Below the pieces are notes generated by a model that saw only the letters and a list, made by a program, of their open reading frames with translations, searched no databases and was not told the origin of the DNA. This document shows, one piece after another, positions 30,267 to 40,700 of a stretch of DNA of 64,000 nucleotides; the stretch's first letter is position 1, and each line of letters opens with the position of its first letter. The position numbers and the translations under genes were made by a program. This stretch comes from Rhynchopus sp. YZ270_cl-10 (Eukaryota > Euglenozoa > Diplonemea > Diplonemida > Diplonemidae), in contig OZ037888.1 of the NCBI GenBank assembly GCA_964035575.1, forward strand, positions 744,001 through 808,000, read 5' to 3'.

Positions 30267-31382
30267 ATGAGGCCTTCGGGTGTTGTGTTGTTGAAGTGCC
30301 GGGTTGTGGTGAAGAGGTTGGCGAGAGAGGTGAAGGACGATTTGGTGTCACGTACGCGGATACGAACAGCACTGCGTACGGTTGCTGGATGGGACCAGAC
30401 ACGCGAGGATATGCAACGACACGTTTCCCGCATAGTTTTGCAAGAAGTTGCGATGTTGCGTACCGAAAACTGTACCGTCGGGCCGGCGACATACCTCGAA
30501 GTGCTCACCATCTTGGCTACCGCAGGCGCAGACGTCTTTATCAAACAGCTTCGCGACGAAATGGCCAGCAGCAACACCCCCTTCTCCGTGGAAGCCAACC
30601 TCACCTCTCTCCGAGGCTGCGTCCGATCGCGCCGCATTAAGCAAAATGACACATCCCTCTTTGACATCATCTGGGACACCATTCACCCCTCCCACCTCGA
30701 CGATCCTCGATTTTGGGCACAAAGGATTTATGCTTATAAACGCTATCCTCCAACAGAAGAATGTCCTAAGGGGGTGTTTGAAGATGTGCATTGTGTTGCA
30801 GCAGGGATTCGTGTGCAAAAAGATATGGAATCGGCGGAAAAGGTGTTCTCCTCCGCTTTGCCGAAGGTTCGAACAGAGCGTTCTGTTATATTGGAATATC
30901 TCAGAAAAATTGCGGGGGAGGGAGATGAGGTGGTGTTATTGCAAACAGCGGGGGGATTGGGGTTTGAAGATACAGCTGCGTTGTTGGTGTTGAGAATACA
31001 ATGTGCGGGGGTAGAAGGGAAAATAGAGTTATCAATGAAGGCGATTCACGAAATGGTTAAGGCAAACATTCCTCTGAGCCGGAGTGTATATATCGCTGCC
31101 GCTATCGCTGCGGATCGGCACTACCTATTGTTGTGCACAGAGGCGAGTGCATCTTCTGCAATTTCATGCTTGGAAGTACTCCTCGCGACAATGCTGCAGA
31201 ACGGCGCTGTGGTGTTTTATGTATATCACGCCCTCCTCGATCTCTACACGAAAACAAACCACACTACAAAAGCAGCGCAGCTCAAAGAGCGCATGGAATC
31301 AGACCGTGTACCCCTTCCAAAGAGAACCCTCGACCATTCATTAAAACTCCCTGTCTCAAAAACCGTTCCAGTGTTACGTTAA
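30267..31382 (+). CDS. PPR-like helical-repeat protein, probably organellar
   Basis: 371 residues from ATG 30267. I chose this start over 30138 because the upstream 43 codons are repeat plus pyrimidine tract. The N-terminus MRPSGVVLLKCRVVVKRLAR is basic and hydrophobic like a mitochondrial presequence. Pairs of helices of about 35 residues follow. The clearest is VFYVYHALLDLYTKTNHTTKAAQLKERMESDRVP, which matches the pentatricopeptide-repeat pattern (ALLDLY, KA, L, M, P). PPR proteins bind organellar RNA; target and process cannot be told here. The repeats are divergent, so a general alpha-solenoid is the alternative. Confidence 0.6.
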   Translation: MRPSGVVLLKCRVVVKRLAREVKDDLVSRTRIRTALRTVAGWDQTREDMQRHVSRIVLQEVAMLRTENCTVGPATYLEVLTILATAGADVFIKQLRDEMASSNTPFSVEANLTSLRGCVRSRRIKQNDTSLFDIIWDTIHPSHLDDPRFWAQRIYAYKRYPPTEECPKGVFEDVHCVAAGIRVQKDMESAEKVFSSALPKVRTERSVILEYLRKIAGEGDEVVLLQTAGGLGFEDTAALLVLRIQCAGVEGKIELSMKAIHEMVKANIPLSRSVYIAAAIAADRHYLLLCTEASASSAISCLEVLLATMLQNGAVVFYVYHALLDLYTKTNHTTKAAQLKERMESDRVPLPKRTLDHSLKLPVSKTVPVLR

Positions 31383-31471
31383 AGTGTTTTTTTCGAATGA
31401 TTTCTTTTTTTTTTCACTTTATATTGAGAGCTGAGGCCTCATCAAGATTCTCCCTTTATTTTTCTTCGATT

Positions 31472-31501
31472 ATTTCCAACCCCTCCCCCCATCTTCTTCA
31501 G
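31472..31501 (+). promoter_or_regulatory. Pyrimidine tract and CAG upstream of RFT1
   Basis: Strong C/T tract ending TTCAG at 31501, 17 bases before the ATG and with no upstream coding exon. It looks like a 3' splice site for a leader exon or a trans-spliced leader. Confidence 0.45.
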
Positions 31502-31518
31502 GGATAAAAAAGGGAGGG

Positions 31519-33132
31519 ATGACATCGCAAAATGAAGCAGACAAGCCCCGCGGTGGAGCGACCCTAGCAGAGACCACTGCAGGGTTCAAATATGTCTTTC
31601 TTGTCAATATTGCGTCCAAGCTGGTTACCTTTGGTGCGAACACCTTCATTGTACGCCACTCTTCCCCTGTCGAGCAGGGGGTCCGCCTGAACGTTACCTT
31701 ATTAGTTCTGTCTATACTCTTTTTTACGAGGGAGGCTTTTAGAAATGCGGCGTTGCGTATGAATCTTGGTACTGACACACCGGTGGCAGAGGCGAGAAGG
31801 TTTTATCAATGGACTATTAACACTGGGTGGGTGTCGTTTGTTTTTACAGCATGCATGGTGGTAGTAGCGAAGCTCTGTTCGCCGCATCTGTTTGCGTCTG
31901 GAGAATGGGCTGAGGTGTACGATACGTTGCGCATCCCGTTTGTGCTCGATCTTCATCTCCTCGGGTGTCTTCTCGAGGCAGTAGGCGAACCGCTGTACGT
32001 CGCTGCGCAGGGGATGTCCTTAATGAAGGTGCGGTCCACTGCAGAGGCGTCCGCATTGCTTAGCTCAACGTTTACAACGTATTTCTTCATTTTATGTGGA
32101 TTTGCACCTTTAGACGCATTAGGATATGCAGCAGTAATGTACGGTGCAGTGCACAGCGGAGTGTTTGCGATTCATTTTTCAAGCAGAATGGATGCAAGGT
32201 GTACTAATATAGCCCTAGGGAGATATCTTCCGAAAAGCGAATCCGGGGTTTTTTTGCCAGAAGTGGTGACAGGGGTGGGGGGGAAGTTGCAGTTAGAGAC
32301 CATGATGCGGTTGGTTCTGACTGAAGGTGAGAAGGTCGTGTTGTCCTACAGTACCGTGCTCGCGGAGCAGGGTGTGTACGAGGTGGTGTCGCATCTTGGT
32401 TCCACGGTGTGCAGACTGCTCTTCAAATTCGTTGAAGAATTTGCATTAAATTTATGGTCAAAGCTGGTTGCGGTAGGGGCAGTTGAGCAGTCTGTCGCGC
32501 TTCTCCAAACCTTAATCCGGTTTTTGGCAATTCTTGGCACCTTTTTCGCATGCTTTGGACCAGCATACTCACGCTCTCTTTTATTCCTTCTTTACGGAAA
32601 GAAATGGGTTTCTACCGGGGCTCCAGAGCTCCTTGCGATCTACTGTGTGTATGTTGCTTTGATGGGCGTTAATGGGGTGTGCGAGGCGTTTTATCGTGCT
32701 GCAGCGAAGGATGACCACCTTTCATTGCTCTGGAAGGTGCAGTGTCTGTTCTCTGTGGTCTCGGTGGCGACCTCTGTCGTGTTGACAGGAACTGTGGGTC
32801 TTGGTGTCGCAGGGCTGGTGTTGTCCTCTATGATTGTGATGTGCCTGCGAATCGCATTTTGCCTCCACTTTGCACAAACCTTCCCTTCATTTAAGGTGCA
32901 AAACGCAGTCCCCTCCTGGCAGGTTCTGCTCTCCGGGGCCCTCTCCTTCGTTGCCGTGTCTTATTCCGAGCAACGTAACTTCCCAAAATCATCGGAGCCC
33001 GACTGGAAAGCGCTGTTCATCCACATCGCCTGCGGGGTGGTTGTCTGTGCTGTCCATATCGGTTGCATTGCTGTGTATGAGAGGCACGTACTCACAGCAC
33101 TCCGGGATATGTTCAAAGCGAAGAAGGATTGA
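31519..33132 (+). CDS. RFT1: RFT1-family dolichol-linked oligosaccharide translocation protein
   Basis: 537 residues, single exon, close to the usual 540 of the family. Diagnostic blocks include FFTREAFRNAALR near residue 75 and, near residues 250-310, RLVLTEGEKVVLSYSTVLAEQGVYEVVSHLGS followed by LLFKFVEE. About a dozen hydrophobic segments span the length and the tail is lysine-rich (FKAKKD). The family acts in the ER membrane in the N-glycosylation pathway, in moving Man5GlcNAc2-PP-dolichol to the lumenal face (its exact role is debated). Presence implies an N-glycosylation pathway with lumenal completion. Confidence 0.92.
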   Translation: MTSQNEADKPRGGATLAETTAGFKYVFLVNIASKLVTFGANTFIVRHSSPVEQGVRLNVTLLVLSILFFTREAFRNAALRMNLGTDTPVAEARRFYQWTINTGWVSFVFTACMVVVAKLCSPHLFASGEWAEVYDTLRIPFVLDLHLLGCLLEAVGEPLYVAAQGMSLMKVRSTAEASALLSSTFTTYFFILCGFAPLDALGYAAVMYGAVHSGVFAIHFSSRMDARCTNIALGRYLPKSESGVFLPEVVTGVGGKLQLETMMRLVLTEGEKVVLSYSTVLAEQGVYEVVSHLGSTVCRLLFKFVEEFALNLWSKLVAVGAVEQSVALLQTLIRFLAILGTFFACFGPAYSRSLLFLLYGKKWVSTGAPELLAIYCVYVALMGVNGVCEAFYRAAAKDDHLSLLWKVQCLFSVVSVATSVVLTGTVGLGVAGLVLSSMIVMCLRIAFCLHFAQTFPSFKVQNAVPSWQVLLSGALSFVAVSYSEQRNFPKSSEPDWKALFIHIACGVVVCAVHIGCIAVYERHVLTALRDMFKAKKD

Positions 33133-33660
33133 ATGGACGACAAAAGGAGGGAATGAGAAAAAAGAAGAGGGCTTTTTTTTTTTTGTGCTTTCATCCAGCT
33201 CTGTGAGGTGCCTGCATTAATAACTTCACCTTTTGTTTCTGGAGAGAGGTGGAGTGGAGGTTGCAACCTCAGTAGAGGAGGTATCATTGAGAAAACCAAC
33301 GCACCCGATGCAAGCCCTTTTGAATCAGTTTGCAACAACGTTACTATTTTTTTTTTCTAAAAGGGGGGGTACAGGGCTTTATTTCAAAGAAACGTTGAGG
33401 GAAATGAAGCATGTGGACCATTATGAGGTCATCTTACCCTTTTTCTTTCAGATTGTGGACGCACAAAAAGAGGGTTCGTCTTGTCAAGGCTCTTTTTGTG
33501 ACCCAATGTGTTTTTTGTGTGGCGCGTCTCCCTCATAAGGCGTTGTCACCCACCACTATAGCTAGCGCATATATGGCAAAAAAAAAAAAAGGCAAAAAAA
33601 AAAAAAAAACGGAGTTCATCGGGAGTCTACACTGATACAACCGAGTTTTTTTTTAATAAA
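33133..33660. other. Spacer without recognisable gene
   Basis: Contains two A-rich runs near 33580-33610 and a short block GGGAGTCTACACTGATACAA (about 33620) that recurs near 60340 as GGGTGTCTACACTAATACAA. Confidence 0.4.
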
Positions 33661-33663
33661 AAA

Positions 33664-33717
33664 AGTGGAGACGTGCACAACTGTGGCAACACAACCGAGG
33701 CAACTACACTACTCCAA
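33664..33717 (+). repeat. Family D repeat, copy 2
   Basis: GTGGAGACGTGCACAACTGTGG, CAACACAACCGAGGCAAC, then TACACTACTCCAA. Matches 36198-36250 and the inverted 23212-23253. Confidence 0.75.
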
Positions 33718-33746
33718 ACAATCAAAGCACAACAAAAGGTATTCTA

Positions 33747-33825
33747 GCCACTTTTTTTTTCGGGTACCATCTGTTTTTGAGTACAGAACCCACCTCTTGA
33801 TAGGGCAATTTGTCGATACAACAGC
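33747..33825 (+). repeat. Family C structured repeat, copy 6
   Basis: TTTTTGAGTACAG, inner stem CCC/GGG, then AATTTGTCGATACAACA. The 5' GGCTTCGG part is degraded. Confidence 0.7.
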
Positions 33826-33890
33826 AATGAGAAGCAAAAAAAAAATTAATTACTCACCACTCTTATGGATGAGGTGTGCTTGTCTGTACA

Positions 33891-33961
33891 CAGTCTAGCC
33901 CCTATTGGGTGATATTTGAGTTCAGAAACCGGAGGAGAATTGTCGAAGCAACAAAAAAAAA
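33891..33961 (+). repeat. Family C structured repeat, copy 7
   Basis: GATATTTGAGTTCAG, short inner hairpin CCGGAGG, AATTGTCGAAGCAACAAAA. Two divergent C copies stand in tandem here. Confidence 0.7.
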
Positions 33962-34086
33962 ACCCCCCCGACATTGACAGGGCTTATATCCTCCTGTTCA
34001 GTAGAGCGAGAGAGAGAAAAAATGTGATTCGCTCCAAAAAAAAAAGGAAAACAAGGTTGATCATTCTTCTTGCCATCTTTCCCTTC

Positions 34087-34127
34087 TCCCTCTCAATTCC
34101 TCACTTCCTCATTTCCTCACCTTACAG
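34087..34127 (+). promoter_or_regulatory. Pyrimidine tract and CAG upstream of the AGC kinase
   Basis: Ends CTTACAG at 34127, 48 bases before the ATG; candidate leader-exon or trans-splice acceptor. Confidence 0.4.
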
Positions 34128-34175
34128 AATGCAGTCACTACACTAGCTCCCTCTCCCCACACCCCCCCAAGAAAA

Positions 34176-36143
34176 ATGCCACCCAAGAAGAAGGGATGGA
34201 AAGTCGAAAAAAAGGTGGAAAAGAAGCCTGAGAAGAAGAGGAAGAAGAGCGATGCACCTTCCTCTTCCTCTGCATCGACCGTGGTCCCGGTGGCAGACCG
34301 GCGGTGTAGTATATGCGAGGTAACCCTAGGCAGTGTAGAGCAATACCAGGAGCACGTCAACGGGAAGAAGCATGCGAAGCAGGTGGAAGCTGTTGCGGCG
34401 GCAGAAGCGGAGGGGCCGGTGCTTCCCGATATTTCTTCGATTTCGCCAGCGTTTCGTGGGTTTGCGAAGAAGTCGACAAAATCGTTGGATGATTCCAGCA
34501 AAATGAAATTTGAGACCCGTTGGATGGAACTTCGTGGATCGTACCTTACCTATGCTCTAGACGATACCACTGCACTGAAGGGTGTCATCCACCTTGCTGG
34601 CACCTCCATCGAACGCAGTTTCCACCTTCCAACCTGCTATGAAGGCTGCACGCTTCCCGACGAAATGTCCGAAGGCGTTTCGGTACCGCCTACCCCCCTA
34701 ATGATGACGCCAATAGGAATGACCCCCATGGGGATGACGCCACTGCATGACGGAGTCTCCCCTTTTTACAATGGGATTAATGGACACTCTCCACCAGGGG
34801 CGATTCCGGATTTTCATCTAGGAGAGTCACATCAAGATCGGATGCTTGCCCTCTCATTTAGCAAGGATGGAGTTGCAGTATCCCCCAACGAAAGAGCGCA
34901 TCAAAGAGAAATGAGTATGGGTTCCAGAGCCGGGACCATGGTGGTGCATGCACCGGAATGTACATTACGTATTTCTGGGGGAGATTTAACCCGCGATTTG
35001 TTCTTGGTTTTGGAAAATGAAGACATACTGTGTGATTGGAGGTCCCTCTTATTGGCAATAGTAAAACGGACGGACGACGAGGAAAGAGAAGAGGAAGAGG
35101 ATATCATAGACCACATTGACTGCGATGACGAGCCAACTACAGACCCGAACACCGCCAACGCGACCTACAGGAAAACAAACCTAAAGGATTTTGTATTGCT
35201 AACCACTATCGGACGCGGCTCTTTCGGAAAGGTAATGAAGGTAAAACGCCGTTCCACTGGAGCCATCTACGCCATGAAGGTGCTCACGAAGGAAGCCGTT
35301 CTCAAAGACAACATTGTTGACAAAATACACGGCGAACGCAACTCCTTAGCAGGGGTAAGTCACCCCTTTCTTGCCGCACTGCACTGGGCATTCCAAACAC
35401 CCGACCGGCTTTACTTTGTGATGGAATACTACCAAGGCGGCGACCTCCGCTTCCACCTCCGCGCAAGCACAAAATTCCCTCAACCCACAGTTCAATTCTA
35501 CTCTGCGCAGCTGGTTCTCGCGTTAGAGCATTTACACCAAAACCACATTCTGTACCGCGATTTGAAGCCAGCAAACGTTGTGCTTGGTGCTGATGGATAC
35601 GCAGTTTTGACCGATTTTGGTATGGCGAAGCGAGTCAAAAAACGGCGTGCCAATTCCTTCTGTGGAACCGACACCTACATGGCGCCTGAGGTGATAGCGG
35701 AAGAGGAATACTCTGAGAACGTTGATTTTTGGTCGTTAGGCATCTGCATCTACGAGATGCTCAGTGGAAACCCGCCGTTCAACTCCAACGACGCTGTCGA
35801 GCTTTATGAAATGATCCAGGAAAAGGAAATTCCATTTCCAGAATGTCTTTCCGAGAGCGCCGACCAAATCCTTCGTGCCCTGCTTACAAAGGACGCAAAG
35901 ACGCGCCTAGGGAAACCACGTAAAATCAAATCCCAGCCTTTCTACGAAGGCATGGACTGGGCCCAGCTCCTTGCGAAGACTCTCCCGCCCCCTTTCCTCC
36001 CTAACCTTGAAAAAAGCGATACACGCTACTTTGAGGCACGTTACACGAATGAAAGACCCAAAATCACCAAATGCCTAGCAGGAACCGAAGTACAGCAAGA
36101 AGGGTTTGTTGGGTTCTCCTACCCACGGCTGTCCTGTTCTTAG
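34176..36143 (+). CDS. AGC-family Ser/Thr kinase with N-terminal zinc finger and PH domain (Akt-like)
   Basis: 655 residues, single exon. Order: Lys-rich start (1-30); a U1-type C2H2 finger CSICEV...HVNGKKHAKQ (about 44-70); a PH domain (about 109-297, from RWMELRGSYLTY to DWRSLLLAIVKR) split by an insertion with repeated MTP motifs; and a kinase domain (about 338-590) with GRGSFGKV, the lysine in YAMKVL, YRDLKPANV, DFGMAK and MAPEVI, all catalytic residues intact. The C-tail ends in a hydrophobic motif GFVGFSYPR, the site phosphorylated in Akt/PKB-type kinases. PH plus kinase plus hydrophobic motif indicates phosphoinositide-controlled activation at membranes. The zinc finger before the PH domain is not usual for Akt and would suit RNA or protein binding. 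Confidence 0.88.
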   Translation: MPPKKKGWKVEKKVEKKPEKKRKKSDAPSSSSASTVVPVADRRCSICEVTLGSVEQYQEHVNGKKHAKQVEAVAAAEAEGPVLPDISSISPAFRGFAKKSTKSLDDSSKMKFETRWMELRGSYLTYALDDTTALKGVIHLAGTSIERSFHLPTCYEGCTLPDEMSEGVSVPPTPLMMTPIGMTPMGMTPLHDGVSPFYNGINGHSPPGAIPDFHLGESHQDRMLALSFSKDGVAVSPNERAHQREMSMGSRAGTMVVHAPECTLRISGGDLTRDLFLVLENEDILCDWRSLLLAIVKRTDDEEREEEEDIIDHIDCDDEPTTDPNTANATYRKTNLKDFVLLTTIGRGSFGKVMKVKRRSTGAIYAMKVLTKEAVLKDNIVDKIHGERNSLAGVSHPFLAALHWAFQTPDRLYFVMEYYQGGDLRFHLRASTKFPQPTVQFYSAQLVLALEHLHQNHILYRDLKPANVVLGADGYAVLTDFGMAKRVKKRRANSFCGTDTYMAPEVIAEEEYSENVDFWSLGICIYEMLSGNPPFNSNDAVELYEMIQEKEIPFPECLSESADQILRALLTKDAKTRLGKPRKIKSQPFYEGMDWAQLLAKTLPPPFLPNLEKSDTRYFEARYTNERPKITKCLAGTEVQQEGFVGFSYPRLSCS

Positions 36144-36197
36144 AAGGGAGTGGAGGCGGTAGGGCAGAGAGGGGGTACACAAAAAAATAATTGAAAA

Positions 36198-36250
36198 GTG
36201 AAGATGTGGACAACTGTGACAACACAACCGGAGGTAACTACACTACTCCA
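36198..36250 (+). repeat. Family D repeat, copy 3
   Basis: GATGTGGACAACTGTGACAA, CACAACCGGAGGTAAC, TACACTACTCCAA; just 3' of the AGC kinase gene. Confidence 0.75.
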
Positions 36251-36281
36251 AAAAAAAAATTGTCAAAGAAGATGAAGGCGC

Positions 36282-36452
36282 AGTGGAGGTGGAGGTGGAG
36301 GTGGAGGTGGAGGTGGAGGTGGAGGTGGAGGTGGAGGTGGAGGTGGAGGTGGAGGTGGAGGTGGAGGTGGAGGTGGAGGTGGAGGTGGAGGTGGAGGTGG
36401 AGGTGGAGGTGGAGGTGGAGGTGGAGGTGGAGGTGGAGGTGGAGGTGGAGGA
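36282..36452. repeat. GGTGGA hexanucleotide array, about 28 copies
   Basis: Homogeneous run of GGAGGT units. All frames are open (for example alternating W and R, or V and E), so the apparent proteins here are artefacts. Confidence 0.95.
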
Positions 36453-36692
36453 GGTGATGCGTGTGGAGGTGGGTGAGGTTGACAAATAAGGCCCGCCCCC
36501 CAAAAGGCAAGCAGCCAAAAAATTTCTCATCAAGAACGATAAAGAAAATGAAAAGGAAGGGAAAAAAAGGGGGGTTTTTTAGATCATCAGTAGAGTGGGT
36601 GGTGTATATTTTGGTGCGCTTTGTGATGGATATCTTAACAAAGAAGGCTTTTGCATCACGAAAAAAAAAGAAAATGAAAAACTTTGAAATCC

Positions 36693-36760
36693 ATTAGCCT
36701 TCGGGCGACCTTTGTTGTACAGAACCCCGTCCTCGGATAGGTGATTGTCGAAACTACAAA
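36693..36760 (+). repeat. Family C structured repeat, copy 8
   Basis: GCCTTCGGGCGACCTTTGTT, GTACAG, inner ACC...TCC/GGA...GGT stem, GATTGTCGAAACTACAAA. Confidence 0.85.
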
Positions 36761-36764
36761 GCCC

Positions 36765-37270
36765 CACCTCTCATCACCGCAAGCAGAAAAAGAAAGGGGT
36801 GGCAGGTACACTATTTTTCAACATTTTCCCCGGTGACTCGATATGAGTTAGGGTCACCTTAGGGTCAAAAAAATATTTCCCTTCCCTTTTTTTTTCTCTC
36901 GCCACCCGGGTTTCTTTAGTTTTGTTTCTGTTGTGGTAATGAGGAGTCGTGAGCAAATGTTCCCACAAGGTTTTGAAAAAAAAGGTTCGATCTTTCCGTT
37001 CACGCATCCCCAAACCAATCCTTTCTTGCCTTCGGGGAGTGTCTGTGTATATTTTTTGTACCAACGCAAAATTGAAAAAAAAATTTTTTTAAAAAAAGCC
37101 GACCGCAGGGTACTTATGATTTGCATCTTTCATGATGAAATAATCTTTCATCCGGGATGCATCGTACATGGGTCAGTCGGAGGTGCCTGTATCAACGACT
37201 ACAGCCTTATTCACCTTTGAGAATCAATGGTTCGACAAGCAATCGAACTCGTCTGTTATCCCCTTTTTTT
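36765..37270. other. Spacer 5' of the flippase gene
   Basis: No gene seen. A/T-rich with poly-A and poly-T runs (for example 37074-37098). Confidence 0.4.
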
Positions 37271-37273
37271 ATA

Positions 37274-37312
37274 GATACCTAAGTACGAGAGGCTTAGGCT
37301 CGTCTGAGAAAC
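37274..37312 (+). repeat. Family A hairpin, copy 5
   Basis: After TTTTTTTATAG: CTAAGT, loop ACGAGAG, GCTTAG, then CTCGTCTGAGAAAC and a T run; CTAAGT/GCTTAG pairs with one G-T. Confidence 0.8.
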
Positions 37313-37671
37313 TTTTTTTTTTTTGTGTGTGTGTCCATCATAGTGATTTCCCCCTGCAAAGCGAGTGAAAGAAAACAAATGCCAAGCTTCTTTGGTTCAC
37401 AACAAAAGGTTCCTTCCCTCTAACATCCTTTTTACCATCCTTTTTTTGCACCGGAAAACCTGCACAAAAAAGGTGATCTTGGCTGGAAACTATCCATATT
37501 CCAACTGTTATTTACTCCTGGACCGCCATACCCAGTAACAGCTGGTAGCCGATTTTTTTCCCCTCTCCAAATTTTGGCTATAGACGAAAACCACACCACC
37601 ACCACCGCAGCACACACAACCCCCTCTCCCCTTTTTTTTTGCTTCGTTCTTTCTCCGTTTTCTTACACATT

Positions 37672-37697
37672 TTTGGGGGGTTTTTCTTGTTTTTTAG
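37672..37697 (+). promoter_or_regulatory. Pyrimidine tract and TAG upstream of the flippase
   Basis: T-rich tract ending TTTTTTAG at 37697, 85 bases before the ATG; candidate acceptor site. Confidence 0.35.
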
Positions 37698-37781
37698 CTG
37701 GGTTTTCTTCTCTTGCTTGATCCCCTGTTGAGGGGCAGGGGTGTAGTGGCGCGGTCCCGCGTGGTCCCGTCTGCGTGAGTG

Positions 37782-40700
37782 ATGGGGGATGTCGTCGCCA
37801 TCTATACCGACAAGAGCAAGAATGTTATGGTAACGAACTACATCAACACAGCGAAGTACACTTGGTGGAATTTCCTTCCTTTCAACCTTGCGAAGCAGTT
37901 TAGTCGCGCCTCTAATGTTTACTTCTTCGCGAATATGTGTGTCGCACTTGTCCCCGGTGTGTCCCCTGTCAGCCCGATCACTGCGATCTTCCCTCTTATC
38001 TTTGTGTTATTCGTTGCGGGCAGCAAAGATTGGTACGAAGACTTGCTGAGAACGAGGGACGACCGGAAGTGGAATTCACAGCCAGGGAAGTTTGAGGAGA
38101 AGCCCGATGGGACGCAGGGCCGGGCGCTGTCGGGGGTGGTGAAGGATGGGAAGCTGCATGGCGAGATTGCGTCGAAGGACATTGCTGTGGGCGACATACT
38201 GAAGCTGACGAGAGGGGAGCAGGTACGTGCTGATGTGTTGCTGCTAAGCACAGACGACGCTGAGCACAACGCCTACATCGAGACAATGCAGCTCGATGGC
38301 GAAACCAACGCAAAACTCCGCCAGCCAGCAGAAACCCTCCACTCAAGCGGACTCTCGCAAAACCTCACTGCAGACCTGGTCACCCCAGAGGCCTTCAAAG
38401 ACTGCCACCTCCACGTCGAATGCGGGAAGCCCTCCGCAAGCCTCCACGACTGGACAGGCCGCATCGAATACAAAGGCACTGTCGAAGGTGTCAACATCCA
38501 GCAGTTCCTCTACAGAGGCTCTGTGCTCGTGAACACCTCCTGGGCATATGGTATTGTGCTGTATACAGGAAAGGAAACAAAGATGCAGAAAAATAATAAG
38601 CCCAAAAAGGCAAAATTCCCCAACCTCGACCGAAAGCTCGGCAAAATGATCAAATGCCTCTTTGTCGTGCAGCAAATGGTGATCTTCCTCATGTGCGGGC
38701 TTGCGGTCAAATACCAGAAGGATAACAAAGAGGACAGCTGGTACCTGCACTACTACCTCACGGACCTGTCGGACGCAGGGATCTTCTTCTGGAGGTACCT
38801 TACGTACTTCATTCTGGTCTCCGTGATGATCCCGATCTCGCTCTTTGTCACAATCGAACTTACGAAAGGTATTGTTGATGTTTCTCCCTCTTCATACATA
38901 GTTTCAGTGTGGTTGCCACCTTGAGCGCCACTTTACCTACAGCCATGGAGGGTTTTCCTCGTCTCTTTGCCCCCCCACTACCACACACACAGCCGTGCAA
39001 GCGCTTTTCATGTCTCTCGACGAAGGCATGATGACCCGCCTCGTAGACGCCAACGGAGACCCTATTGGGAAGGAGCCTGTTGGGTATGTCATGCTACCCA
39101 TCTTTCAATATCCCTGATAACAAGACTCTTCGCAAACTCTGTTTTTCACCCCACAAAGAATGTTTTTAGTGCGAACTCCTGTTCTCATCATCCTTGGTTT
39201 TTTTTGAGTCCCAGACAACCCTGAATTTCTTCCGCAACTCCCAGATTTAATGAGATGTCATTTTCATCTGTTATGTTTCCTTCCCAACTTAACGTTCTCT
39301 CCACCACTATCCTCACAGATGCAACCCGCGTACCTCCGACCTCAACGAACAGCTAGCCATTGTGAGGTACATTTTCTCAGACAAGACTGGGACGCTGACC
39401 GAGAACCGCATGGAGTTCCATACGGGGGACATTGGGCAGCCCGACCAGCGCGATATTCGCACCTCGGGGATTGAGTTCAACTATTCTAGGACACCGGATG
39501 AGATTCTACACATTCTGAAGCGGAGCAACGTGGTGCTACCTCCACAGGCACAGCACAACCGCTCCACATCGAACATCGACAACATTCTTTGGTACCTCCT
39601 GAACCTCGGGATGTGCCATGAGCTGAGCATTCTCAAGGACGATACCCGCCACACCGACCACGTTCTCTACCAAGGCGCGTCCCCTGACGAGGTGGCGCTG
39701 GCCCGCGCCGCACAGAGAAGCGGGGTAGAGTTCATTGCACGCAGCTCTTCGTCGATCACGATGAACATTGTTGGCACGCAGTACATCTATAAGATTGTGG
39801 ACGTGCTGCCGTTTACTTCGAAGCGGAAGATGATGTCGATTGTGCTGCAGGGGCCGTGTGAGATGAAGGGGGGCGATCTGCGGGAGATGAAAAACTCGAC
39901 ACGGTTTTGTCTGACGAAGGGGGCGGACTCTGCGCTAATGCTGCGGTGCGCGGGGGCGGTTGCTGTGGAGCGAGATATGCACGGCAGGGAGGTGCGGGCA
40001 CGGGTAGAGTCTCAACGCGAGGACTCCTGGTACACGAACTACTACGTGAACAGACTCGACGGGGAGCTCTCAAAGCTGGGAGGCATCGGCCTGCGCACCC
40101 TGGTGCTCGCGTACAAGCCACTGCTTGACGACAGAGACTTCTTCCAATGGCATGAAAGCTACTCCGCATCGAAAAAGCTCGTAGGAGTCCAGGAGCGCGA
40201 AACTGCCATGGAAAACTGCTGGGCCCAAATGGAGAAGAACTTCTTCATCTGCGGCGCAACAGCCATCGAGGACAAGCTGCAGGACCAAGTGCCTGAGACG
40301 ATCGACCACCTCATCTCCGCAGGCATCGTGGTCTGGATGTTGACAGGAGACAAACAGGAAACTGCAGAAACCATCGCAGGCACCGCACGTCTTGTCGACA
40401 AGCAAACCTGGCAGCTCTGCTATCTCTCTGCTAGTGTATGCGGGGGAGGTTTTTTTTTTTTTTGCATATTTTTTAAAACGGTCTCTCGGTTGATGGAGAC
40501 ACAGTTTGCAAAGGATAAAGAGAAAGCTAAAGGTTCTCAACTATGGTGACAACACAAAAAGTGTACACGATATGCATTCTTCATTCCTTCCAGCTTTCTT
40601 TTTATTTTCATTTTTTCCCCACTACAAACAAACCCCCACAACCTGCGTCCATTTTACATCAAACTACCCACAGCTTCCCTCTGCGTTTGCTGAGGACCTG

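Noticed and set aside
36191-36533. Trp-Arg, Val-Glu and Leu-His repeat frames
   Set aside because: Translation of the GGTGGA microsatellite, with no conserved flank.
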